From Betaproteobacteria bacterium (GTDB lineage Bacteria > Pseudomonadota > Gammaproteobacteria > Burkholderiales > Rhodocyclaceae), in the NCBI GenBank assembly GCA_028065725.1, contig JAPTVL010000205.1, forward strand, positions 1 through 18,097: a stretch of 18,097 nt of DNA, read 5' to 3'. Shown here in pieces: positions 13,247 through 18,097 of this stretch. Numbering within the stretch: the first letter of the stretch is position 1; every line of letters starts with the position of its first letter. Made by a program: the position numbers and the translations under genes. The notes beneath the pieces were generated by a model. The model was not told the DNA's origin. It saw only the letters and a list, made by a program, of their open reading frames with translations, and ran no database searches.

Positions 13247-13651
13247 ATGAAAAAAGCGATCCTCACCCTGATCCTGGCCGCCGTGGCCACCCCGGCCCTG
13301 GCTGCCACCGCAACCGAAACCGCTGTCAGCATCGAGCCAGTGTTCAGCTCGACCACCCGCACCGAATGCGTCCAGGCCAGCGCCCCCGGCTGGCTTGGCC
13401 AGGCCCTCGGTGGCGTCCTTGGCGCAGCAGTCGGCAGCCAGCTCGGCAGCGGCAAAGGCAACACCATCGCCACCGCCTCGGGCACAGTCCTGGGCGCGCA
13501 GGCTGGCGGCGCCATCGCCGGCAACCAGGCGCAGCCGGCGCAGACCTGCCGCGACATCACCGAGCGTCGCCTCGACGGCTACCAGGTCCAGACTGATCGT
13601 GGCCGGCAAGTGTTTGTGCCGCTGCACCTGGTCCCGGCGGTGCAGCGATGA
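13247..13651 (+). CDS. Exported glycine-zipper envelope protein
   Basis: A 134-aa protein preceded by AAGGAGGAAC. A Sec signal peptide (MKKAILTLILAAVATPALA, cleavage after ALA at 19) is followed by a mature part whose centre is a glycine-zipper 2TM motif (LGGVLGAAVGSQLGSGKGN, then GTVLGAQAGGAIAGN), as in SlyB/17-kDa surface antigen proteins. A C-terminal polar segment contains a Cys (CRDITERRLDGYQV). There is no lipobox Cys at the cleavage site. Such proteins usually sit in the outer membrane or periplasm. The neighbourhood suggests a conjugation-linked envelope function. Its stop overlaps the next start (ATGA). Confidence 0.85.
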   Translation: MKKAILTLILAAVATPALAATATETAVSIEPVFSSTTRTECVQASAPGWLGQALGGVLGAAVGSQLGSGKGNTIATASGTVLGAQAGGAIAGNQAQPAQTCRDITERRLDGYQVQTDRGRQVFVPLHLVPAVQR

Positions 13652-13944
13652 GACTTTTCGCCGCCATTCGAGAAATCCGGACAGACGTGAAAAGGAATCG
13701 TCTTTTCGGGCTGCCCATCAAGGCCGAGCCCAGCCAGCGGCCGGGCGTCGATGGTCTGGAGGATGCGCCGGTCTGGCTAAAGGACTGGCTGAAAAAGTGG
13801 CTGCCAATCCTTGCGGACTTCACCATCGCCGCTTTCGCACCTCGCGCGAAACTGGCTGCAATTTATGTTGAGCCAGGGCTTCGCCCTCGTGGTCGGCGTG
13901 ACAATCGCCGCGATTGGTGCGGCCAGCATCGAAAATTACACTGA
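13648..13944 (+). CDS. N-terminal part of a frame-disrupted VirB6/TrbL-like gene
   Basis: The frame starts in the ATGA overlap with the preceding gene. Residues 1-68 look like a normal protein (polar start, then APVWLKDWLKKWLPILADFT). From about residue 70 the product turns into an Arg-rich stretch typical of an out-of-frame read (GLRPRGRRDNRRDW) and stops at 13944. A second frame, +1 relative to this one, carries the natural continuation (LARNWLQFMLSQGF...). I infer that the two parts were one protein and that a one-base change lies near 13830-13860, through mutation, sequencing error or programmed shifting. A separate 98-aa gene cannot be excluded. Confidence 0.5.
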   Translation: MRLFAAIREIRTDVKRNRLFGLPIKAEPSQRPGVDGLEDAPVWLKDWLKKWLPILADFTIAAFAPRAKLAAIYVEPGLRPRGRRDNRRDWCGQHRKLH

Positions 13945-14206
13945 CCTTATGGCGCAAATGAGCGACGACCCAAACCTGTCCCTGGTCGGAGAAATCGGGG
14001 CGAAGTTGGGCGGTTTTCTCGCCAGCTCGGCGGTAATGGTATTCGTCGGCCTGATGCTATTTAAGGCCGATGAACTCGCCGCTGAGATGATCGGCGGCGG
14101 CGGGGCCGGCAGCGCGGGCGTGGGCGCCGTCATCATGAACAAAGTCATGCCGCGCGGCGGCCCGCGCCGCGACAAGACCGAGGCCAAGCCGAGCGGCGAC
14201 AAGTAA
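13865..14206 (+). CDS. C-terminal part of a VirB6/TrbL-like membrane protein
   Basis: From ATG 13865 the frame gives 113 aa; the same frame is open back to about 13811. Two membrane segments are visible (GFALVVGVTIAAIGAASI and LGGFLASSAVMVFVGLMLF), followed by KADELAAEMIGGGGAGSAG and a basic tail. The sequence W-L-Q-F before the first helix and a helix ending in 'ADELAxxMIGG' resemble the C-terminal half of VirB6/TrbL inner-membrane channel proteins, but the protein is much shorter than those (about 300 aa or more). No ribosome site precedes 13865, so independent translation is doubtful. It is more likely the downstream half of the gene starting at 13648. Confidence 0.55.
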   Translation: MLSQGFALVVGVTIAAIGAASIENYTDLMAQMSDDPNLSLVGEIGAKLGGFLASSAVMVFVGLMLFKADELAAEMIGGGGAGSAGVGAVIMNKVMPRGGPRRDKTEAKPSGDK

Positions 14207-14217
14207 GGAGAAGAATC

Positions 14218-14475
14218 ATGCCGAAAGTAAAACACTCTCACAGCCTCACCATCGTCCTCGGCCGCGAGGCCCTGGAGATGGCGGACGGCGACTTGCAAAC
14301 AGCTTATCGCCAGACCGATTTGCAGCCCGAAGTGCTGCTGGCCTGGCTGGAGCGTGAGATTCGCAAAACGCCGGCCGAAGCGCTGGCGCTGGTGCATCTG
14401 GCCGCGCAGGCGCTCGACGATTTCAATGAGACGATCCTGACCCCGCTGCCGGCCACGGCCAGCAGCAGCAGGTGA
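14218..14475 (+). CDS. 85-aa protein of unknown function
   Basis: It starts after AAGGAGAAGAATC, 11 bp after the preceding gene. No membrane helix, signal peptide or Cys is visible; it is mainly helical with acidic and Leu/Ala-rich segments (VLLAWLEREIRKTPAEALAL). The middle region TAYRQTDLQPEVLLAWLE loosely resembles a small helix-turn-helix, but I would not call it DNA-binding. The operon probably ends after it, at the hairpin at 14485-14514. Confidence 0.65.
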   Translation: MPKVKHSHSLTIVLGREALEMADGDLQTAYRQTDLQPEVLLAWLEREIRKTPAEALALVHLAAQALDDFNETILTPLPATASSSR

Positions 14476-14484
14476 AAAGATGAT

Positions 14485-14514
14485 GTGCGCAGACTCGCAA
14501 GCGAGACTGCGCAC
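14485..14514 (+). terminator. Strong hairpin after the small-protein operon
   Basis: GTGCGCAG (14485-14492) pairs with CTGCGCAC (14507-14514); after an A-A mismatch an inner CTCGC/GCGAG stem closes an AA loop. It begins 10 bp after a stop codon. No T run follows, so it is either a Rho-assisted terminator, an RNA-stabilising structure or a protein site. Confidence 0.5.
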
Positions 14515-14558
14515 CCGCCGTGGTGTTGGATGAGGCTAATTAGGAGCAAGAGGTACGA

Positions 14559-14975
14559 ATGATATCTATCAAAGAGCGTTTCTTTAAACATTTCTCGAAA
14601 CTCAAAACAGAGGCAAGACAGCCGGCATCTAAAATCTGGGTGTTCTTTTTCTACACGTACCTTTGTCTGCTCTTGGCGGGCGGGGTGTACTGGAACCTCC
14701 ACAACGAGCAATTGCTGGATGAGCGAATTAACAGGATCGAGTTCGGCCCCCAGGTGACAAAAGGTGAGTACGACCTCCACACCTATAAGATCAAAGAGGT
14801 TGCTCATGCTCACTACGAGTTATCGAAGCGGGTCTGGATTGCCGAGCAAAAACTGGCCACTGCTGAGAGGCGGATCGCCGAGTTAGAGAAGCGGCAGGGC
14901 AAGCTGCCGACGCAGATGTTTTTTATTCCGCAGCCTCCGATGTCGGAGCAGGCGAAACCACAACCCAAGCAGTGA
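14559..14975 (+). CDS. Membrane-anchored coiled-coil protein, unknown
   Basis: A 138-aa protein whose ATG follows TAGGAGCAAGAGG. A basic N-terminus (1-25) precedes one membrane helix (IWVFFFYTYLCLLLAGGVYW, about 26-45). The remainder is a helical coiled coil (AEQKLATAERRIAELEKRQG, about 99-118) and a Pro/Gln-rich tail (IPQPPMSEQAKPQPKQ). It is more AT-rich than neighbouring genes. It overlaps a possible GTG start of the PilV-like gene, so the two are likely co-expressed. It could be an assembly or anchoring partner for the pilin-like protein, but I recognise no family. Confidence 0.7.
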   Translation: MISIKERFFKHFSKLKTEARQPASKIWVFFFYTYLCLLLAGGVYWNLHNEQLLDERINRIEFGPQVTKGEYDLHTYKIKEVAHAHYELSKRVWIAEQKLATAERRIAELEKRQGKLPTQMFFIPQPPMSEQAKPQPKQ

Positions 14976-14983
14976 GTGAAAGC

Positions 14984-16726
14984 ATGAATAAAATCCCATC
15001 TTTCCACCCAAACTTCCGCCAGCGCCAGGGCGGCTTCACCACGGTCATGTCGGCAGTCCTGGTCGGCCTCCCAATGATGGCGATGCTGATGATTCATTAC
15101 GCCTACGTTGTAACCGAGCAGGGCTACATGGCCAAGGCGCAGAACGCGGGCGGCAAATCCGATCTGATCAACAAGGCCACCAACACCTATATGTCCACGG
15201 CCTATCTGGTGCTGACCGATTCGACACCGGACGCCGAGGTGCAGAAGATGATCGCGGCGGGCAATTTGCCGGACTGGGTGGCCAACGTGAAGCGAATCGG
15301 CGATCCGGCCGGGGCGGACTACAACCTCTGCCCGGCACACGATTGCATCCGTATCACCACGGCGGACTTGCGGCAGGCCGGGCTGCCGAGTATCGGGACG
15401 ACGGATACGGATGTCTATGGCAATTCCTTCGACATCATCATCCGTCGCACTGGCACGCCGGGCTTCTACGACCTCGGGGCGATCATTGCGACGAGCGGCA
15501 CTTTCAAGCGGGTGAATGAAGGGCCACAACCGAACCTTACCGATCTATGGACGGCTGTTGGGGTGGTTGGCACGGATGGCGCGATCACTGCTCGCGCTAC
15601 CCAGTCGCATGTCAATGGCGGTTACACGGGCAGTATCGGCGATCTGGCGGCCTTCGGTATCGGCGACAAGGAGAACAACAAGGTCGGCTGGTTCGCCAAG
15701 GCTTCGGACTGGCCGAATATCAAGTCCGAGGGGCAGCTTGTGACCAAGGCAGGGTATTTGTCGAGCGCGTGGGCGAGCTATGTGAAGAGGGATGGCACGA
15801 CGCCTTTTACCGGGCCGGTGAACTTTGGCGGGAATGTCTACGGGAACTTGAAGAAGGTGAACATGGGCGACCTTTGCGACGGCGACGCCGGCTCACCGGA
15901 TACCACCGACTACACCGGAAAGACGGCCTACACCCAGGACGGCCAGCTTACGACGTGCCGAAAGATCAATGTCACTACCCCGTCAGGCCCGGATAATCGC
16001 GCCCGCTGGGCCAAGGCTACGCCGGGCTATCTGACCAACTCGGATCTTATTGCCGGCGTGCTCGATGGCGCGTTGTCATCGCAAATGCTCATCTATCTCG
16101 GCCCAGAATGGGATGGGCAACCTATTGGTTGGAAACCGATCCGGTTCTTGATCAAGCGAGTACCACAAGGCGGCCTGGTCACCATCCCACCCGTCAGCGG
16201 GGATGCAAATGTTGGCCCGGTGATTAAAGTGCCGGTGACCGATCCGAAAGGCGAATCAGCCGTGGTTATCGTCGAGGACTTCGGTGGCCAGCTTAGAATG
16301 GTCGGAGACGGCCCGTACCGTATCGTCGATCCGGCCACCTATCAGCCAGTCAGGTGGTATTCGACGAAAGCAGCGAATTTGCCGAATAGCCGGAATACGC
16401 CGGCGTCGATAGTGCCGGATAATGGATACCCACCCAAAAATTGGGTTTTCTGGGAATGGGTCTTTGCGGCTGACGGCCTGAGCTTCAGCGCCTATGCCAG
16501 CACGCCGTTGACCTTGCTCGATGGCGATCACAACTTGCAGGCTGGCACGGCCACGGTGACGGTGCCTGCAACATGCCCGACGTGTTCTCCGGTGACGGTT
16601 ACCGTGGATGGCGGCAAGATTCAGGGCACCACCTATACCCCGCAATCGTACAGCTTGCGCTATGCGTGGAACTCCAACTACTACGGCCAAATCTGCCATT
16701 GGCAGACAGGGCAATGTCTCAACTAG
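14984..16726 (+). CDS. PilV-like type IV prepilin/adhesin
   Basis: About 580 aa. The start at 14984 (MNKIPSFHPN) lies 8 bp after the preceding stop; a GTG at 14972 overlapping that stop is an alternative. A prepilin-like leader ends RQRQGG before FTTV (residues 12-21), followed by the hydrophobic helix VMSAVLVGLPMMAMLMIHYA. The usual Glu at mature position 5 is absent, as in plasmid PilV proteins. The central part contains GPVNFGGNVYGNLKK and a CDGD...GQLTTCRK...RARWAK pattern typical of PilV-type minor pilins. The C-terminal part (from about 370) is rich in beta strands and ends with Cys pairs (ATCPTCSPV, QICHWQTGQC). These proteins form the pilus tip that recognises recipients or surfaces. 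Family fit is based on pattern, not alignment; no prepilin peptidase or pilus motor gene is visible. Confidence 0.7.
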   Translation: MNKIPSFHPNFRQRQGGFTTVMSAVLVGLPMMAMLMIHYAYVVTEQGYMAKAQNAGGKSDLINKATNTYMSTAYLVLTDSTPDAEVQKMIAAGNLPDWVANVKRIGDPAGADYNLCPAHDCIRITTADLRQAGLPSIGTTDTDVYGNSFDIIIRRTGTPGFYDLGAIIATSGTFKRVNEGPQPNLTDLWTAVGVVGTDGAITARATQSHVNGGYTGSIGDLAAFGIGDKENNKVGWFAKASDWPNIKSEGQLVTKAGYLSSAWASYVKRDGTTPFTGPVNFGGNVYGNLKKVNMGDLCDGDAGSPDTTDYTGKTAYTQDGQLTTCRKINVTTPSGPDNRARWAKATPGYLTNSDLIAGVLDGALSSQMLIYLGPEWDGQPIGWKPIRFLIKRVPQGGLVTIPPVSGDANVGPVIKVPVTDPKGESAVVIVEDFGGQLRMVGDGPYRIVDPATYQPVRWYSTKAANLPNSRNTPASIVPDNGYPPKNWVFWEWVFAADGLSFSAYASTPLTLLDGDHNLQAGTATVTVPATCPTCSPVTVTVDGGKIQGTTYTPQSYSLRYAWNSNYYGQICHWQTGQCLN

Positions 16727-16812
16727 CTTCTTTCGTGCGCCTGCGGCGCGTCTCTATGGCGCGGCAGGCCGCGCCGTGGTGCCGGAAGCGCGTTTGTTTG
16801 TTCGGCCCTGGC

Positions 16813-16839
16813 GAACCTGTCCTGCTTTTCGGAGCCGCC
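16813..16839 (+). repeat. Left arm of a perfect 27-bp inverted repeat
   Basis: The arm begins GAACCTGTCCTGCTTTTC and ends GGAGCCGCC. The exact reverse complement lies at 17012-17038, leaving 172 bp between the arms. It lies 86 bp downstream of the PilV-like stop codon. Confidence 0.9.
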
Positions 16840-17011
16840 CAATGCGTGTCCAGCCCTCGGCTCGCAAAGCAAGGTCTGCGCGCCAGTCGGGAATGAACGC
16901 GTTCCACCCCACCCGCGCCAGCGCGGGTGGGTCCCCCGCATTAAGTCCCGCCTGTCACTTGCCCTTGCAACTCGCCGCCGCAAGCGGACGGGCCGGCCCC
17001 GCGAAGAGCGA

Positions 17012-17038
17012 GGCGGCTCCGAAAAGCAGGACAGGTTC
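17012..17038 (-). repeat. Right arm of the 27-bp inverted repeat
   Basis: The arm begins GGCGGCTCCGAAAAGC and ends GGACAGGTTC, an exact complement of 16813-16839. It ends 8 bp before the ribosome site of the next gene. No target-site duplication is visible at the outer borders. Confidence 0.9.
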
Positions 17039-17058
17039 TTACACCCAGGAGGGAAAGC

Positions 17059-17298
17059 ATGACCACACAAACAACCGACACCACAACAACATCGCGCCCC
17101 TTCGGCGCCCCCGCGAGGCCCACCAAAAAGCAGGCTTGTCGGTGCCACAACTGCGGGCACCTGGACACCAGCGAAGCACCGGCCTGGGCCGATGCGGTAG
17201 GCTGGTGCAAAGTGTTCTGTCAGTATCGCTCAGCGTCAATCAAGCGGGACTGTGATTCGTACTCGGACGACGAGCCAGTGGGCAAGGTGGACAGGTAA
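17059..17298 (+). CDS. 79-aa Cys-containing small protein, unknown
   Basis: A strong ribosome site (AGGAGGG) precedes the ATG. The N-terminus is Thr-rich (MTTQTTDTTTTSRPF) and is followed by a likely metal site: KKQACRCHNCGHLDTSEAPA (C-R-C-x2-C) with further Cys in GWCKVFCQYRS and KRDCDSY. Six Cys plus His in 79 residues suggest zinc or iron-sulphur binding; it resembles small zinc-ribbon-like proteins in shape only. The Thr-rich start is echoed in the next gene (MTPKDTTTTTTARAC), suggesting a shared ancestry or expression signal. It lies directly after the inverted repeat arm. I do not know a family. Confidence 0.65.
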   Translation: MTTQTTDTTTTSRPFGAPARPTKKQACRCHNCGHLDTSEAPAWADAVGWCKVFCQYRSASIKRDCDSYSDDEPVGKVDR

Positions 17299-17324
17299 AC
17301 TTGCGGACGCAAAGGAGGAAGATC

Positions 17325-18097
17325 ATGACCCCGAAAGACACCACCACAACCACCACAGCGAGGGCTTGTAGCGCTTGTAGCCTGGCGGCTGCCTGGGCGT
17401 TAGCGTTACACGGTATGCTGGCAACCGAGACAGCCCTGGCCGGCCTCACTAACTCCTATGTGGCCACCGTCACGACCCAAAGCATCGAGGTCAACGGCAA
17501 GTCCTATGCACCGGGATCGACGGTGACGCTCACGAATCCGAACATCACATGGCGGGTAACGGTTGGGAATACGGTAATGACTACCAACAGCACCCCGGCC
17601 GCAGCGACAGGTTATTACGCCAGCCTGTGTACTGACACAGCCGCATGTGTTCTCGACGGCAGCGGCAGCCTAACCACCGCGCCGGCAGTGAATGGCTTTA
17701 ACACTAGCAATCTGGTTAGCGCCGCCGTTTCCAGTGGCACCTATCAGGTCTATTACTCGGACATCGAGACGGCCTTTTTCAGCGTACCCGGCCACCCCCA
17801 GCAGATCAACGCCCAATCCCTCGGCCTAACCTTCGTGGTGGTCACGCCGGCGGCCTATGGCCTCAAGAGCAACGGCGGGGCCGTAAGCACGATTACGGCC
17901 AATGCCGGCGTCCAGGCATTGACCGCAACGGTTACGCCTCGTAGCGACGACGTAGGCGCGGCTGGCCAGCTTTATGTAGCCGCAGCACTCCCAGGCGGTG
18001 CCCTCTACTTCAAGGCGGCGAGCGGCTGGGTGCAGTTGAAGTCCGGCACCCTCCCGGTCTATTCGGTTGTGCCAGCGCTGGCCGCCAGCAATGCCAT
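17325..18097 (+). CDS. Large exported protein, N-terminal part (cut by window edge)
   Basis: ATG 17325 follows AAAGGAGGA, and the frame stays open to the window end (257 codons). After a Thr-rich start and two Cys (ARACSACS), a hydrophobic segment ending in ATETALAG looks like a signal peptide of about 40 residues. The rest is beta-rich and low in charge: a domain with TVTLTNPNITWRVTVGN, then two Cys (SLCTDTAACVL), then SDDVGAAGQLYVAAALPGGA followed by LYFKAASGWVQLKSGTLPVY, a pattern I have seen in exported or pilus-associated proteins of betaproteobacteria, without a firm name. The position next to a PilV-like gene suggests a surface or tip-associated role. Function is not determined. Confidence 0.65.
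   Translation, partial: MTPKDTTTTTTARACSACSLAAAWALALHGMLATETALAGLTNSYVATVTTQSIEVNGKSYAPGSTVTLTNPNITWRVTVGNTVMTTNSTPAAATGYYASLCTDTAACVLDGSGSLTTAPAVNGFNTSNLVSAAVSSGTYQVYYSDIETAFFSVPGHPQQINAQSLGLTFVVVTPAAYGLKSNGGAVSTITANAGVQALTATVTPRSDDVGAAGQLYVAAALPGGALYFKAASGWVQLKSGTLPVYSVVPALAASNA

Larger units (their letters stand above)
16727..17058 (+). other. 332-bp structured intergenic stretch with inverted repeats
   Basis: This DNA lies between the PilV-like gene and the next small gene. It contains the palindrome GGCGCGGC-AG-GCCGCGCC (16758-16775), a 27-bp inverted repeat pair (16813-16839 and 17012-17038) and the 24-bp palindrome CCCACCCGCGC-CA-GCGCGGGTGGG (16908-16931). Several frames are open, including the PilV-like frame after its TAG, but none has a ribosome site or protein-like composition. 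Confidence 0.7.

Noticed and set aside
16813..17038. Classic R64-type shufflon
   Set aside because: The repeat differs from the known 19-bp shufflon site as I remember it, lies after the pilin stop codon, and no shufflon recombinase gene is adjacent; kept only as a possible invertible segment.
16813..17038. Standard insertion sequence
   Set aside because: Too short for a transposase and no target-site duplication is visible; at most a non-autonomous element.

Overview
The window looks like part of a GC-rich proteobacterial plasmid or integrative plasmid, probably betaproteobacterial. This is inferred from composition, from the tRNA-Arg(CCT)-type attachment fragment and from the gene families present; no host chromosomal marker is visible. 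Left part (1-1316): a divergent metal-response unit on the minus strand, with an ArsR/SmtB repressor whose reading frame overlaps the start of a heavy-metal P1B-type ATPase that runs off the left edge. A perfect 13-bp inverted repeat covers the repressor start. Next comes a short stretch with a 29-codon Trp-rich peptide that looks like a gene remnant. Integration module (1317-2800): a full-length tyrosine recombinase on the minus strand, noticeably more AT-rich than its surroundings. Behind it lies the 3' half of a tRNA-Arg(CCT) gene, which is a classic attachment core, followed by short repeats (GGTGAC family and a tandem 10-mer). Plasmid genes lie directly beyond this fragment, so the arrangement reads as attP of a circular element or a tandem junction, not a simple chromosomal end. 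Replication module (2799-6490): a strong sigma70-type promoter, a 220-bp GC-rich leader, two small putative DNA-binding proteins, then an IncQ-type set: RepA helicase, a RepC-like initiator and a stand-alone RepB'-type primase, with overlapping or closely spaced genes. The apparent origin is embedded in coding sequence. Five 20-21 bp iterons form the 3' end of repC. Two 48-nt elements in opposite orientation, one at the repC stop codon and one inside the primase gene, have the layout expected of paired single-strand initiation (ssi) sites. Transfer module (6486-14206): a TrwB/TraD-type coupling protein, a candidate oriT with three adjacent hairpins, a ribbon-helix-helix accessory protein, two tiny ORFs, a 1015-aa MOBF (TrwC/TraI-type) relaxase-helicase, and then small membrane proteins, a glycine-zipper envelope protein and a frame-disrupted VirB6/TrbL-like gene. 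Four copies of a ~21-bp box (starting TTGTCGCGAT), each followed by a GC-rich inverted repeat, precede four of the transcription units; an array of TTTCCGAAA motifs lies upstream of the first. They look like a shared regulatory system. Surface module (14218-18097): two unknown small proteins, a ~580-aa PilV-like prepilin/adhesin, a 332-bp stretch carrying a perfect 27-bp inverted repeat pair and palindromes, a Cys-containing small protein and a large exported protein cut by the right edge. The most novel points are the gene-embedded IncQ-like origin joined to a MOBF rather than MobA-type transfer system, the dispersed box-plus-hairpin repeat, and the inverted-repeat segment behind the PilV-like gene.
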